The notes: generated by a model from the letters alone, not told the origin. A DNA stretch of 64,000 nt from Metapseudomonas resinovorans DSM 21078 (GCF_000423545.1 NZ_AUIE01000002.1:248001-312000); one strand, 5' to 3'. Positions 1-10,041 are shown, counted from the first letter of the stretch. A program made the numbers and translations.

Positions 1-1
1 C

Positions 2-628
2 GGGCAGGACGTGCGCGACAAGACCGTGCGCGGCCAGTACAGCGCCGGCAAGATCGGCGGCCAGGAAGTGCCGGCCTACTACTTCGAGAAGAACGTCGAC
101 AACGACAGCGACACCGAAACCTTCGTCGCCATGCAGGCGGAGATCGACAACTGGCGTTGGGCCGGCGTGCCTTTCTACCTGCGCACCGGCAAGCGCCTGG
201 CGCGCAAGTACTCTGAGATCGTCATCCAGTTCAAGCCGGTGCCCCACCGCCTGTTCGCCGATGGCGAGGCCAACCGCCTGCTGATTCGCCTGCAGCCGGA
301 AGAGCGCATCAGCCTGCAACTGATGGCCAAGTCGCCTGGCAAGGGCATGAACCTGGAGCCCGTGGAGCTGGACCTGAACCTGGCCAAGGCCTTCAGCCAC
401 CAACGTCGCTGGGACGCCTACGAGCGCCTGTTGCTGGATGTGATCGAGGGTGATTCGACGCTGTTCATGCGCCGCGACGAGGTGGAAGCCGCCTGGAGCT
501 GGGTCGACCCCATCCTCGAAGGCTGGCACGAGTACTACCAGAGCCCGCGCCCCTACCCCGCCGGCTCCACCGGGCCGGAACAGGCCCACAGCCTGCTGGA
601 ACTGCACGGCCGGCAGTGGCACGACTGA
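2..628 (+). CDS. zwf: Glucose-6-phosphate 1-dehydrogenase, C-terminal part
   Basis: This is the 3' portion of an NADP-type glucose-6-phosphate dehydrogenase, the entry step of the oxidative pentose phosphate/Entner-Doudoroff route in the cytoplasm. The reading frame is open from the window edge, so the N-terminal Rossmann half and the catalytic site lie outside. The visible 208 residues carry the typical C-terminal features: GQYSAG and DTETFVAM near the start, the VPFYLRTGKRL stretch, IQFKPVPH, and the family-typical end segments DAYERLLLD and WSWVDPIL. The product continues to a normal terminus (HGRQWHD), so it looks intact. The zwf/trhP/GGDEF-EAL/uvrD order is as I recall it for P. aeruginosa near its second zwf-like gene. 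Confidence 0.95.
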   Translation, partial: GQDVRDKTVRGQYSAGKIGGQEVPAYYFEKNVDNDSDTETFVAMQAEIDNWRWAGVPFYLRTGKRLARKYSEIVIQFKPVPHRLFADGEANRLLIRLQPEERISLQLMAKSPGKGMNLEPVELDLNLAKAFSHQRRWDAYERLLLDVIEGDSTLFMRRDEVEAAWSWVDPILEGWHEYYQSPRPYPAGSTGPEQAHSLLELHGRQWHD

Positions 629-681
629 CACGCGCGGCTGGCGAATAGAAAAGCGCTGTCCACCCTTCGCTCGGCCAGCAT

Positions 682-724
682 CCGCTGCGGTGGAAATCCA
701 CCGGGCGGATATCCACCGCAGCGG
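682..724. repeat. REP-like inverted repeat between zwf and trhP
   Basis: Two perfect 13-base arms, CCGCTGCGGTGGA (682-694) and its complement (712-724), flank a 17-base loop that contains a further TCCACC. It sits in the 183-bp gap after zwf and may act as a transcript-end or stability hairpin. It has no U-tract, so a REP-type palindrome is more likely than a classical terminator. Confidence 0.6.
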
Positions 725-811
725 CACCCGCGCATTGCTCTGGAGCAATAAAGCGCCCTCGCCCCCTCCCTAGAATCGCGCGTCCATCGCCCACACACCG
801 CGAGCCGCGCC

Positions 812-2137
812 ATGCACAGCCCCGAACTGCTCTCCCCCGCCGGTACCCTCAAGGCCATGCGTCATGCCTTCGCCTATGGCGCCGATGCCGTGTATGCCGG
901 CCAGCCGCGCTACAGCCTGCGGGTGCGCAACAACGAGTTCGACCACACCCACCTGGCCCTCGGTATTGCGGAAGCCCACGCGGCTGGCAAGCGCTTCTAC
1001 GTGGTGGTGAACATCGCCCCGCACAACGCCAAACTGCGAACCTTCCTCAAAGACCTGGAGCCCGTGATCGCCATGGGTCCGGATGCGCTGATCATGTCCG
1101 ATCCCGGCCTGATCATGCTGGTTCGCGAGTATTTCCCGCAGATGCCCATCCACCTCTCGGTGCAAGCCAATGCGGTGAACTGGGCCAGCGTGAAGTTCTG
1201 GCAGCAGCAGGGGCTGAGTCGGGTGATCCTGTCCCGCGAACTGTCCCTGGAGGAAATCGGCGAAATCCGCCAGCAGGTGCCCGGCATGGAACTGGAAGTC
1301 TTCGTCCACGGCGCCCTGTGCATGGCCTATTCGGGCCGCTGCCTGCTGTCCGGCTACCTCAATCATCGCGACCCCAACCAGGGCACCTGCACCAACGCCT
1401 GCCGCTGGCAGTACAACGCCCAAACAGCGCGCGAAGATGAGCTGGGCCAGGTAGTGCCGACCCTCGGCTGCGGCGCGAGCAGCGACCGGGTGTTCCTGCT
1501 GGAAGAAGCCAATCGCCCCGGCGAGCTGATGTCCGCCTGGGAGGATGAGCACGGCACCTACATCATGAATTCCAAGGACCTGCGCGCCGTGCATCACGTC
1601 GAGCGGCTGCTGCAGATGGGTGTGCACTCGTTGAAGATCGAGGGCCGCACCAAATCTCACTTCTATGTGGCACGTACCGCCCAGGCCTACCGCAAGGCCA
1701 TCGATGACGCCGTTGCCGGCCGCCCCTTCGACCGCGCCCTGATGGACGACCTCGAGTCCCTGGCCAACCGCGGCTACACCGAGGGTTTCCTGCGCCGCCA
1801 CGTACACGACGAGTACCAGAACTACGAACACGGCTACTCCCTGGCCGAGCGCCAGCAGTTCGTGGGCGAGCTGACCGGGGTGGTTCGCCAGGGCCTGGCG
1901 GAAGTACGGGTGAAGAATCACTTCGCGGTCGGCGACCGCCTGCAACTGATGACCCCACAGGGCAACCTGGATTTCCGCCTGGAAGCGCTGGAGAACCGCT
2001 TCGGCGAGCGCAAGGCCGTAGCACCGGGGGACGGCCACACGCTGTACGTGCCGCTGCCTGCGGACCTGCCCCTGGAGAACGCCCTGCTGCTGCGCTGGTT
2101 CAGCAGCGGCAACAGCCGTACCGCTGCAAGCGCCTGA
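812..2137 (+). CDS. trhP: U32-family tRNA hydroxylation protein TrhP (YegQ)
   Basis: A 441-residue member of the U32 peptidase-like family. The opening MHSPELLSPAGTLKAMRHAF, GADAVYAG, the HGALCMAYSGRCLLSGYL block and the cysteine pattern GTCTNACRW are hallmarks of YegQ/TrhP. In E. coli this protein is needed for prephenate-dependent 5-hydroxyuridine formation at the tRNA wobble position; older annotation calls it a collagenase-like protease. The Cys residues of GRC and CTNAC are the presumed iron-sulfur ligands. The length matches E. coli YegQ. The gene is separate from zwf by 183 bp, which include a hairpin. Confidence 0.92.
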   Translation: MHSPELLSPAGTLKAMRHAFAYGADAVYAGQPRYSLRVRNNEFDHTHLALGIAEAHAAGKRFYVVVNIAPHNAKLRTFLKDLEPVIAMGPDALIMSDPGLIMLVREYFPQMPIHLSVQANAVNWASVKFWQQQGLSRVILSRELSLEEIGEIRQQVPGMELEVFVHGALCMAYSGRCLLSGYLNHRDPNQGTCTNACRWQYNAQTAREDELGQVVPTLGCGASSDRVFLLEEANRPGELMSAWEDEHGTYIMNSKDLRAVHHVERLLQMGVHSLKIEGRTKSHFYVARTAQAYRKAIDDAVAGRPFDRALMDDLESLANRGYTEGFLRRHVHDEYQNYEHGYSLAERQQFVGELTGVVRQGLAEVRVKNHFAVGDRLQLMTPQGNLDFRLEALENRFGERKAVAPGDGHTLYVPLPADLPLENALLLRWFSSGNSRTAASA

Positions 2138-2205
2138 CTCCACAGGTGGATTTGAAAAGCGATATCCACCGGATCAACTCCCGCATGGGCGCACGGGTGC
2201 AGGCG

Positions 2206-5091
2206 TCAGCGCCAGAGCGCGGTGGCCTGCTCCTTGAGCAGCCGTACGAACTGCGGTGCTTCCACTGGCGGGCTGATCAGGTAGCCCTGGATCTCGTCGC
2301 AGCGCTGGCTGCGCAGGAAGTTCAGTTGCTCCTGGTTTTCCACGCCCTCGGCGACCACTTTCAGCTCCAGGCTGTGGGCCATGGCGATGATCGCGCGGGT
2401 AATGGCGGCGTCCTCGCTGCCGGCGGAGAGATCACGGATGAAGGTCTGGTCGATCTTCACGTAGTCGACCGGGAAGCGCTTGAGGTAGCTCAGGGATGAA
2501 TAGCCGGTGCCGAAATCGTCGATGGCCAGCTTCACGCCGAGCTGACGCAACTGGTGGAAGGTGGCGATGACGTTCTCGACATTTTCCAGCAGGTGGCTTT
2601 CGGTCAGCTCCAGCTCCAGCAGGCGCGCCTGCAGACCGGTTTCCTCCAGCACCTGACGAATCAGGCTGACCAGGTTGCCCTGACGCAGCTGGTGCATCGA
2701 CAGGTTCACCGAAACACGGATGTCCGCCAGGCCTTGGCGCTGCCACTCACGGGCCTGCTGGCAGGCCTGGCGCAACACGAATTCCCCGATGGGGGCGATC
2801 AGCCCGGTTTCTTCTGCCAGCCCGATGAAATCCCCGGGTGGTACCAGCCCCTGCTGCGGATGGCGCCAGCGCACCAGCGCCTCGGCCGCGTTCAGGCTGT
2901 TATCGGCCAGGCCCAGCTTCGGCTGGTAGAAAACTTCCAGCTGACCTTCCTCGATGGCCTTGCGCAGCTGGTTCTCCAGCTGCAGGCGCTCCAGGGTGCA
3001 GGCCTGCAGGTTGTCAGTGAAGAACTGGAAGGTGTTGCCGCCCAAGTGCTTGGCGTGCTGCATGGCCATGTTGGCCTGGCTGATGAGGGCGGAAATATCG
3101 CGGGCGTTGTCCGGCAGCAGGCTGATGCCAAGGGAGCCGCTGATCACCAGTTCGTGGCCGCCCACGGTCATCGGCATGCGCAGCTTGCCGAGCAGGCGAC
3201 TGGCCTGGCGCGCCAGGCTGGCGACGCTGCCATAGGCGTCGAGGATCACAGCGAACTCATCGCCAGCCAGGCGTGCGATCGTGTCGGCTTCCGGCACCTC
3301 CTGGGTCAGGCGGCGGCTGACCTGGCTCAGCAGTTGGTCGGCCACTTCATGACCGAGGCTATCGTTGAGCACCTTGAACCGGTCCAGGTCGATGTGCAGC
3401 AGCGCCAGGCTGCGGCCACTCTGGCGGGCACGCTGGCTGGCCTCGTGAAGGCGATCCTTGAACAGGGTGCGATTGGCCAGCCCGGTGAGCTCGTCGTAGC
3501 TGGACAGGTAGCGCAGGCGCTCCTCGGCCTCGCGGCGGGCGGTGAGGTCGGCAAAGAAGCCGACGATATGGCTGACATTGCCCCGCGAGTCGCGTACCAC
3601 GTTGAGCTGCAGCCACTGGGGGTAGAGCTCGCCGCTCTTGCGCGCATCCACCAGCTCGCCTTGCCAGCTGCCGCGCTGCTCCAGCTCTTCACGGATGAGG
3701 TGATAGCGGCGGCGCGCCTCGCGGCTGCCAATGAGGGTAGCGACGCTGCGCCCGATGACTTCTTCCTGGCGATAACCGGTGACCTGGCTGAAGGCCGCGT
3801 TGGCCTGAATCACCCGGTAGTCGGGATCGAGGATAACGATGCCCTCGCTGGCCGCCTCGAACACCGTGGCCGCCAGGCGTTGCTCTTCATCGCGGAGCTT
3901 GCGCGCCGTGATGTCGCGGCGGGTGCCGAGCATGCGCAGCACCTTGCCGTCGCCATCGCGCTCAACCACCCGACCGCGGTCCTCCACCCAGACCCAGTGG
4001 CCGTCGTTGTGGCGTACCCGGTAGTCGATGGAGTAGCCATCGGTGCGGCCCTTGAGGTGTTCGACCAGGGCCCGGCGCAACAGCGGCAAGTCGTCTGGGT
4101 GCAGGCGCGGCTTGAGGTCACTGAGCACACGAGTCACATCCTCGGCCTCAATGCCAAAAATGGCCTTGAGCTGGGAGTGATGGACCTCATCCGTTTCCAG
4201 GTTCCAGTCCCACAGCCCCAGCTCGCTGGCCTCCAGCGCCAGTGCCAGGCGCGCTTCGCTCTTGGAGAGTGCATGGCTGGCGTCCGCCAGCTCCAGGGTG
4301 CGCTGGGCCACGCGCATTTCCAGCTCAGCGTGGGTGCGGCGCAACTCGCGTTCGGCACGACGGCGCTGCTCCACCTCGCGGGCCAGCTCTTCATTGAGGC
4401 CTTCGGCGCGTCCCTTGGCTGCTTCCAGGTGACTGATCAGCGCCAGGTTCTGGAAGCGCTGCAGCAGGCTGCGTTGCACCAGCCGGTTGACCTGCCAGGC
4501 CACCACCATGAGCGAGGCGGCGAGTATCACCCCGAGCACGCCCCACCCGCGGAGCAGCGGCGTATCGCCCAGCAGCAGCCAGGTAATCGACGGTAGTAGG
4601 CAAGGCAAGGCGAAGGTCAGGAAGGCCGACAGGCTGACGGCGTAGGCGACGCTGGCGGAAAGAATGGCAGCGGCGATCAGGCCATAGACCAGGGCCTGCT
4701 GCACAAAGGCGTCCGGCGGCACCAGCGCCACGGCGGCGAAAGCCAGGGTCAGACCCGAAGCACCCGCGCCGAGGAGGAAGGCGCGGCGCCAGCGTGGGCA
4801 GGCCTGCTGGGCGGGCTGGGCTTTCTTGAAGGCAGCCACCTGGGTCAGGCGCAGGACGGCCAGCAACACCAGCCAGGCCAGCCAGCCACCGAGCAGCAGG
4901 CTGTTGCCCGGCGCCCAGAGCAGATAGGCGCAGGCCAGGCCGTTGAGCAGCATGAACAGGGTCGGAACCTGGGAGCCCTGATAAAGGAGGCGCGTGCGTT
5001 CGGCCGCAATGTCGGTCGCGAACTGCTGGCGGATCTCGCGGTTGTCAGCCAGGGACAGGGCCGGGCCGACGGGCATTGAATTAGCGGTCAT
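2206..5091 (-). CDS. Membrane PAS-GGDEF-EAL cyclic-di-GMP signalling protein
   Basis: A 961-residue protein that turns over the second messenger c-di-GMP. After about 40 residues it has roughly five to six hydrophobic segments (residues about 45-205), then a coiled coil (about 220-275), two PAS/PAC modules (about 280-395 and 405-525), a GGDEF domain (about 530-690) and an EAL domain (about 700-955). The cyclase signature reads AGDEF, an accepted variant of GGDEF, and I see no RxxD inhibitory site just before it. The phosphodiesterase signature EALVRWRHP, the ELTES stretch and [13 protein letters not shown] are present, so the EAL domain should be active. Net activity cannot be told from sequence. 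It is convergent with trhP. I see no strong ribosome site for the annotated start. Confidence 0.9.
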   Translation of the reverse strand: MTANSMPVGPALSLADNREIRQQFATDIAAERTRLLYQGSQVPTLFMLLNGLACAYLLWAPGNSLLLGGWLAWLVLLAVLRLTQVAAFKKAQPAQQACPRWRRAFLLGAGASGLTLAFAAVALVPPDAFVQQALVYGLIAAAILSASVAYAVSLSAFLTFALPCLLPSITWLLLGDTPLLRGWGVLGVILAASLMVVAWQVNRLVQRSLLQRFQNLALISHLEAAKGRAEGLNEELAREVEQRRRAERELRRTHAELEMRVAQRTLELADASHALSKSEARLALALEASELGLWDWNLETDEVHHSQLKAIFGIEAEDVTRVLSDLKPRLHPDDLPLLRRALVEHLKGRTDGYSIDYRVRHNDGHWVWVEDRGRVVERDGDGKVLRMLGTRRDITARKLRDEEQRLAATVFEAASEGIVILDPDYRVIQANAAFSQVTGYRQEEVIGRSVATLIGSREARRRYHLIREELEQRGSWQGELVDARKSGELYPQWLQLNVVRDSRGNVSHIVGFFADLTARREAEERLRYLSSYDELTGLANRTLFKDRLHEASQRARQSGRSLALLHIDLDRFKVLNDSLGHEVADQLLSQVSRRLTQEVPEADTIARLAGDEFAVILDAYGSVASLARQASRLLGKLRMPMTVGGHELVISGSLGISLLPDNARDISALISQANMAMQHAKHLGGNTFQFFTDNLQACTLERLQLENQLRKAIEEGQLEVFYQPKLGLADNSLNAAEALVRWRHPQQGLVPPGDFIGLAEETGLIAPIGEFVLRQACQQAREWQRQGLADIRVSVNLSMHQLRQGNLVSLIRQVLEETGLQARLLELELTESHLLENVENVIATFHQLRQLGVKLAIDDFGTGYSSLSYLKRFPVDYVKIDQTFIRDLSAGSEDAAITRAIIAMAHSLELKVVAEGVENQEQLNFLRSQRCDEIQGYLISPPVEAPQFVRLLKEQATALWR

Positions 5092-5292
5092 AGGCGCTTT
5101 TTTTGTAGTGGTCTGCCTAAGCGAGCCCGGAGCTTACCCGAGCGGGAAGAAGCTGCAATAGCTTTATGTGCGAGGTTCCAGACGAGCGTCCCCCAACTTT
5201 AGGAGGGTCTCTGGCACGGGGATCAGCGACCGCCCAGCTGACCATCCGGTCATCAGTTTGCCCTCCCCCGTCCACCTCCCTAGAATGCCGCG

Positions 5293-7473
5293 ATGCGCGA
5301 CGATCTCTCCCTCCTTCTGAACTCCCTCAACGACGCTCAACGCCAGGCCGTAGCGGCCCCGCTGGGGCGTCAACTGGTGCTTGCCGGCGCCGGTTCCGGC
5401 AAAACCCGCGTGCTGGTGCACCGCATCGCCTGGCTGATCCAGGTGGAGCAGGCTTCACCGCATTCGCTCCTGTCGGTGACCTTCACCAACAAGGCCGCCG
5501 CCGAGATGCGCCAGCGCATCGAGCAATTGCTGGGGATCAACCCGGCCGGCATGTGGGTCGGCACCTTCCACGGCCTGGCGCACCGCCTGTTGCGGGCCCA
5601 TTGGCAGGAAGCCGGCCTGGCCGAGAACTTCCAGATCCTCGACGGCGACGATCAGCAGCGACTGGTCAAGCGGGTGATCCGCGACCTCGGCCTCGACGAG
5701 CAGCGCTGGCCGGCACGCCAGGCCCAGTGGTTCATCAACGGGCAGAAGGACGAGGGCATCCGCCCGCAGCACATCCAGGCCGGCGGCGATCTGTTCCTCG
5801 GCACCATGCTGAAGATCTACGAAGCCTACGAGGCCGCCTGCGCGCGCACCGGGGTGATCGATTTCTCCGAGCTGCTGCTGCGCGCCCTCGACCTCTGGCG
5901 CGACCGCCCGAGCCTGCTGGAGCACTACCAGCGGCGCTTCCGCCATGTGCTGGTGGACGAGTTCCAGGACACCAACGCCGTGCAATACGCCTGGCTGCGC
6001 CTGCTCGCCAAAGGCGGCCAGAGCCTGATGGTGGTGGGCGACGACGACCAGTCCATCTACGGCTGGCGCGGCGCGCGGATCGAGAACATCCAGCAGTTCT
6101 CCAGCGACTTCCCCGACACCGAGGTGATCCGCCTGGAGCAGAACTACCGCTCCACCGCGGGCATCCTCAAGGCCGCCAACGCCCTGATCGCCAACAATCA
6201 AGGGCGCCTGGGCAAGGAGCTCTGGACCGAGGGCGAAGAAGGCGAACCCATTGGCCTGTATGCCGCCTTCAACGAGCACGACGAAGCCCGCTATGTGGTG
6301 GAGAGCATCGAAAGCGCACTGAAGGACGGCATGGCACGCAGCGAGATTGCCATCCTCTACCGTTCCAACGCCCAGTCGCGGGTGCTGGAAGAGGCCCTGC
6401 TGCGGGAGAAGATTCCCTACCGCATCTACGGCGGCCAGCGCTTCTTCGAGCGCGCCGAGATCAAGAACGCCATGGCCTACCTGCGCCTGCTCGACGGCCG
6501 CGGCAACGATGCCGCGCTGGAGCGGGTGATCAACGTGCCGCCACGCGGCATCGGCGAGAAAACCGTGGAGAACATCCGCGAGTTCGCCCGCGTCAATGAA
6601 GTCGCGATGTGGGAAGCGATCCGCCTGATGCTCGCCAACAAGGCCCTGCCTGGCCGCGCCTCCGGCGCCCTGGCGGCGTTCATGGAGCTGATCGAGAACC
6701 TTGCCGCCAAGGCCCTCGACATGCCCCTGCACCTGATGACCCAGACCGTCATCGAGCAGAGCGGCCTGGTGGCCTACCACAAGGATGAGAAGGGCGAGAA
6801 AGGCCAGGCCCGGGTGGAAAACCTGGAAGAACTGGTCAGCGCCGCCCGTGCCTTCGAGAACGAAGAGCCCGAGGACGGCCTCACGCCGCTGCAGGCCTTC
6901 CTCAGCCACGCCTCGCTGGAGGCCGGGGAAACCCAGGCCGACGCCTTCGAGGACAGCGTGCAGCTGATGACCCTGCACAGCGCCAAGGGCCTGGAGTTCC
7001 CGCTGGTGTTCCTGGTGGGCATGGAAGAAGGCCTCTTCCCGCACAAGATGAGCATGGAAGACCCGACCCGCCTGGAGGAAGAACGCCGCCTGGCCTATGT
7101 CGGCGTCACCCGCGCCATGCAGCGCCTGGTGCTGACCTACGCCGAAACCCGTCGGTTGTACGGCAGCGAGACCTACAACAAGGTCTCGCGCTTCGTTCGC
7201 GAGGTACCGCCGCAGCTGATCCGTGAAGTGCGGCTGAACAACAGCATCAGCCGTCCCATGGGTGCCGGCAGTCGCCACGGTTCCATCTTCGATGGCGCCG
7301 CCGTGCCGGAAACGCCCTTCTCCCTGGGCCAGCGCGTCCAGCATGCGCTGTTCGGTGAAGGCACCATCCTCAACTTCGAAGGCGCCGGTGCCCAGGCACG
7401 GGTGCAGGTGAAGTTCGAGAGTGAGGGCAGCAAGTGGCTGATGCTGGCCTACGCCAAACTGCAGCCGCTCTGA
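5293..7473 (+). CDS. uvrD: DNA helicase II, UvrD
   Basis: A 726-residue superfamily 1A 3'-5' helicase acting in nucleotide excision repair and mismatch repair. Helicase motifs appear in order: Q motif and Walker A AGAGSGKT at residues 31-38, TFTNKAA (motif Ia), VDEFQDTN near residue 222 (motif II), GDDDQSIYGWRGA near 252 (motif III), QNYRS (IV), HSAKGLEF near 560 (V) and VGVTRA (VI). The C-terminal Tudor-like tail that binds RNA polymerase is present (LGQRVQHALFGEGTIL). The length equals that of other Pseudomonas UvrD proteins. It diverges from the PAS-GGDEF-EAL gene across a 201-bp gap. Confidence 0.97.
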   Translation: MRDDLSLLLNSLNDAQRQAVAAPLGRQLVLAGAGSGKTRVLVHRIAWLIQVEQASPHSLLSVTFTNKAAAEMRQRIEQLLGINPAGMWVGTFHGLAHRLLRAHWQEAGLAENFQILDGDDQQRLVKRVIRDLGLDEQRWPARQAQWFINGQKDEGIRPQHIQAGGDLFLGTMLKIYEAYEAACARTGVIDFSELLLRALDLWRDRPSLLEHYQRRFRHVLVDEFQDTNAVQYAWLRLLAKGGQSLMVVGDDDQSIYGWRGARIENIQQFSSDFPDTEVIRLEQNYRSTAGILKAANALIANNQGRLGKELWTEGEEGEPIGLYAAFNEHDEARYVVESIESALKDGMARSEIAILYRSNAQSRVLEEALLREKIPYRIYGGQRFFERAEIKNAMAYLRLLDGRGNDAALERVINVPPRGIGEKTVENIREFARVNEVAMWEAIRLMLANKALPGRASGALAAFMELIENLAAKALDMPLHLMTQTVIEQSGLVAYHKDEKGEKGQARVENLEELVSAARAFENEEPEDGLTPLQAFLSHASLEAGETQADAFEDSVQLMTLHSAKGLEFPLVFLVGMEEGLFPHKMSMEDPTRLEEERRLAYVGVTRAMQRLVLTYAETRRLYGSETYNKVSRFVREVPPQLIREVRLNNSISRPMGAGSRHGSIFDGAAVPETPFSLGQRVQHALFGEGTILNFEGAGAQARVQVKFESEGSKWLMLAYAKLQPL

Positions 7474-7495
7474 GCCGACAATCGCCACGATCCGC

Positions 7496-7590
7496 TGTGG
7501 GGGCGAATTCATTCGCTGTGCAGGCCGCAGGCCTGCCCTGAGGCCCTTGGGACAGCTACGCTGTCCTTCGCGAATGAATTCGCCCCCACA
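7496..7590. repeat. REP-type inverted repeat, perfect 21-bp arms
   Basis: The arms at 7496-7516 and 7570-7590 are exact reverse complements, with a GGGGGCGAATTCATTCGC core. They are separated by a 53-base loop with its own GGCCGCAGGCC-like palindrome. This is the widespread Pseudomonas intergenic REP/REPIN word. It lies between uvrD and the next gene. A degenerate half copy occurs at about 16944-16969. Confidence 0.85.
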
Positions 7591-7686
7591 AGAGCAGCCG
7601 CCACCCCCTTCGGCATTACCCTCCGCCCGTCCGATGCCCCTGCCGCCTCCTTTCGCTTGGCCATACTGAGTGGCGGAGGTACGTCC

Positions 7687-8262
7687 ATGCCCCGCTCTCC
7701 CAGCGCCCAGCACATACTCGATTGCGCCCTGAACCTGGCCGACACCTGCGGTTGGGAGCGGCTGCACCTGTTCGAGGTGGCCAACGAACTCGGCGTCGGC
7801 CTCGACGCCATCGCCAAACACTACAAACAGAAGGACGACCTGGTGGAGGCCTGGTTCGACCGCGCCGACCAAGCCCTGCTGGAACGCGGCAAGGGCAGCG
7901 ACCTGCCGGCCCTGAACGCGGAAAAGCGCCTGGAAGAACTTCTTATCGCCTGGCTTGGCGCCCTGGCGCCGCACCGCTCGGTGACCGGGCAGATGCTGCT
8001 CTACAAGCTGGAGCCCGGTCATTTCCATTTGCAGGTGCTGGGCCTTTTGCGGGTCAGTCGCACGGTGCAGTGGTGGCGCGAAGCGGCACAGCGGGAAACC
8101 CTGCATCTGTGTCGCATCGCCGAAGAAAGCCTGCTGACTGGCGCTTACCTGCGCACCTTCATCCACTGGCTGCGTCACCCCATGGAAGACGAGGCCGACT
8201 TGCGCGCCCTGTTGCGCCAACAATTGCGCTGCGGCCCGCTGGTATTCCTGCTGCGCAGATGA
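7687..8262 (+). CDS. TetR-family-like transcriptional regulator
   Basis: A 191-residue protein with an N-terminal TetR-like helix-turn-helix: HILDCALNLADTCGWERLHLFEVANELGVGLDAIAKHYKQKDDLVEAWFDRAD (residues about 8-60). The rest is a helical domain with no ligand motif I recognise. I chose the ATG at 7687 because GGAGG lies 8 bases upstream; an in-frame start at 7657 lacks such a site. The target is unknown. Similar TetR-like proteins sit beside the Tim44-domain gene in other pseudomonads, but no operator palindrome is obvious here. Confidence 0.75.
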   Translation: MPRSPSAQHILDCALNLADTCGWERLHLFEVANELGVGLDAIAKHYKQKDDLVEAWFDRADQALLERGKGSDLPALNAEKRLEELLIAWLGALAPHRSVTGQMLLYKLEPGHFHLQVLGLLRVSRTVQWWREAAQRETLHLCRIAEESLLTGAYLRTFIHWLRHPMEDEADLRALLRQQLRCGPLVFLLRR

Positions 8263-8386
8263 ACGGCATGCCCGGAAAAGGCCGACGGAGCTGTCCGACA
8301 AAATCCCGAAACACTCTGCCCCTAGCTATCGCGCGACTGACTGTGCAGCATGGCGCGCGTGGATTCATAACCAAGAGAAGCCTCTG

Positions 8387-9247
8387 ATGCGCCGATTTCT
8401 CAGTATTGCCCTGGCCCTCTGCGTCAGCCTGACGCTCAGCCTGGATGTCAACGCCGCCAAGCGTATGGGTGGCGGCAAGTCCTTCGGCTCCGCGCCGACC
8501 CACCAGACCCGCCAGGCAGCTCCCGCCCAGCAAACCCCGAACGCCGCTGCCCCTGCTGCAGCCGGCAAAGCCGCCGCCGCGAGCGGTGCTTCCCGCTGGC
8601 TCGGCCCGCTGGCCGGCATCGCCGCCGGTGGCCTGCTCGCCTCCATGTTCATGGGCGACGGCTTCGATGGCATGCAGATCTTCGACTTCCTGATCATCGG
8701 CCTGATCGCCTTCCTGATCTTCCGCTTCCTGGCCGCACGCAAACGTGCCCAGCAGCAGGGTCAACCCGCCATGGCCGGCCATGCGCCGTTCCAGCGTGAA
8801 ATGCCGCAGATGCCGCAGCAACAGCCGGCGTCGATCTTCGGCAGCGCTGCCCCGGTCGCCCAGCCCGCCTTCAATGCCCCGAGCTGGTTCAATGAGCAGC
8901 GCTTCGTCGAAGCCGGTCGCGAACACTTCATGGCCCTGCAGCAGCACTGGGACGCGGCCGAGATGGACAAGATCGCCGAGTTCGTCACCCCGCAGATGCT
9001 GAGCTTCCTCAAGGAAGAACGCGCCAGCCTGGGCGACGCCTACCAGTCCACCTACGTCGAAAACCTTCAGGTGCAACTGGACGGCATCGACGAACTGGCC
9101 GACAAGACGGTCGCGACCCTGACCTTCAACGGCGTCTCCAAGTCTTCCCGCTTCGACCAGGGTGAAGTCTTCAGCGAAAGCTGGCGCATGGAGCGCGTCA
9201 ACGGTGACAACCAGCCTTGGCTGGTGGCGGGCATCCGTCAGAACTGA
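8387..9247 (+). CDS. Tim44-domain membrane protein
   Basis: A 286-residue protein with an N-terminal signal or anchor (MRRFLSIALALCVSLTLSLDVNA), a low-complexity Ala/Gln/Pro linker, a glycine-rich hydrophobic pair of segments (about residues 70-115: LAGIAAGGLLASMFMG and IFDFLIIGLIAFLIFRFLAA) and a C-terminal Tim44-like domain (about 165-285, ending WLVAGIRQN). Bacterial Tim44-like proteins are inner-membrane proteins of unclear function; the name reflects homology to a mitochondrial import factor and not proven import activity. A clear terminator follows 14 bases after the stop codon. Confidence 0.88.
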   Translation: MRRFLSIALALCVSLTLSLDVNAAKRMGGGKSFGSAPTHQTRQAAPAQQTPNAAAPAAAGKAAAASGASRWLGPLAGIAAGGLLASMFMGDGFDGMQIFDFLIIGLIAFLIFRFLAARKRAQQQGQPAMAGHAPFQREMPQMPQQQPASIFGSAAPVAQPAFNAPSWFNEQRFVEAGREHFMALQQHWDAAEMDKIAEFVTPQMLSFLKEERASLGDAYQSTYVENLQVQLDGIDELADKTVATLTFNGVSKSSRFDQGEVFSESWRMERVNGDNQPWLVAGIRQN

Positions 9248-9261
9248 TCGCTTCTGCAATG

Positions 9262-9288
9262 AAAAACCCGGGCTTGTCCCGGGTTTTT
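9262..9288 (+). terminator. Rho-independent terminator after the Tim44-domain gene
   Basis: AAAAACCCGGG, a five-base loop CTTGT, then CCCGGGTTTTT: a perfect stem with A/T tracts on both sides, so it can work in both directions. On the minus strand it would also close a small ORF ending at 9293. Confidence 0.9.
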
Positions 9289-9292
9289 CATT

Positions 9293-9397
9293 TCACTGAT
9301 GGCGACCGCCACCCCTGCGCCAGCGCCGACGCGCAAGGGAGCGGCGGAACCAGAAGGGCGGCGGAATGGGCGGTCGAACGCCCTTGAGCTTCTTCAT
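9293..9397 (-). CDS. Possible 34-residue arginine/proline-rich small protein
   Basis: An ATG (9397) to TGA frame sits between the terminator and the YbaK gene. The predicted peptide begins MKKLKGVRPPIPPPFWFRRS and continues with an arginine-rich tail (net charge strongly positive). There is no convincing ribosome site. The stop codon is placed only four bases before the bidirectional terminator, which is the only positional support. It could equally be the untranslated tail of the YbaK transcript. Confidence 0.25.
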   Translation of the reverse strand: MKKLKGVRPPIPPPFWFRRSLARRRWRRGGGRHQ

Positions 9398-9442
9398 GAT
9401 TCAGCGAGCCAGCGCTTTTCCGAAGCGCAGCCGATCATCGCC

Positions 9443-9907
9443 CTAATGGCAGAGCTCGCAGACTTCGGCATGGGGCACCAGCTTCAGATACTCATCCATG
9501 CGCATGTGCACCAGGTTCTGGTGGTCGCCGGCTTCCAGGTAGATGTCACGTTGCCGGGTCAATTGCGGGTCCACCAGCATGTTCATGCCATAGAACTCGC
9601 CAAGGGCCGGCACGGCGCCCAGTTCGCAGTCCTTGAACAGACGGGATAGATCGGCTTCGTGGGTGAGTTGCCAGATCTTGGCATCCTTGCGCACCTTGCC
9701 CATGTCCAGATGGCGGCTGGCAGGCACCACTGCCATGAGGAAATGGCCTTGGCGATCGTCGAGGATTACCGTCTTGGCCAGACGCTCGGCGGGGATATTG
9801 GCGACGCGTGCCGACTCCAGACTGGTGGCCGAGTGCGGGTGTGGCACCAGATCGAATTCGGCATGGGCACGCTCCAGGCTGCGCTGCAGGGTTGCGGCCA
9901 TTCGCAT
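9443..9907 (-). CDS. YbaK/ProX-type aminoacyl-tRNA deacylase
   Basis: A 154-residue single-domain protein of the YbaK/INS superfamily, which hydrolyses mischarged aminoacyl-tRNA in trans. Visible features are the SATSLESA region, KTVILDD, the HFLMAVVPASRHLD strand-turn (catalytic Lys region is KTVIL) and the glycine-containing PALGEFYGMNMLVD segment. An upstream in-frame start would add 21 residues, but AGGAGGT lies five bases before the ATG at 9907, so I start there. The exact substrate (Pro-, Ala- or Cys-related mischarging) cannot be assigned. A perfect DnaA box (9919-9927) lies just upstream of the ribosome site. Confidence 0.85.
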   Translation of the reverse strand: MRMAATLQRSLERAHAEFDLVPHPHSATSLESARVANIPAERLAKTVILDDRQGHFLMAVVPASRHLDMGKVRKDAKIWQLTHEADLSRLFKDCELGAVPALGEFYGMNMLVDPQLTRQRDIYLEAGDHQNLVHMRMDEYLKLVPHAEVCELCH

Positions 9908-10041
9908 GTTGCACCTCCTGTGGATAACCAGGGATCGGAGGCTGCCTCGGGCAGCCGGATCAGTGCACAAAGTTTAGCCAGCGTGTCCGGACGGGCTGAA
10001 GCAGTTGGTGCTGAACAGGGCCGCCATTAGCAGCCTCGGGC

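Noticed and set aside
770-2143. 457-codon minus-strand frame opposite trhP
   Set aside because: It mirrors the coding frame of a well-recognised gene, a usual antisense effect in GC-rich DNA.
5455-8301. 948-codon minus-strand frame opposite uvrD
   Set aside because: It has no domain and runs antisense to uvrD and the TetR-like gene; a shadow frame.
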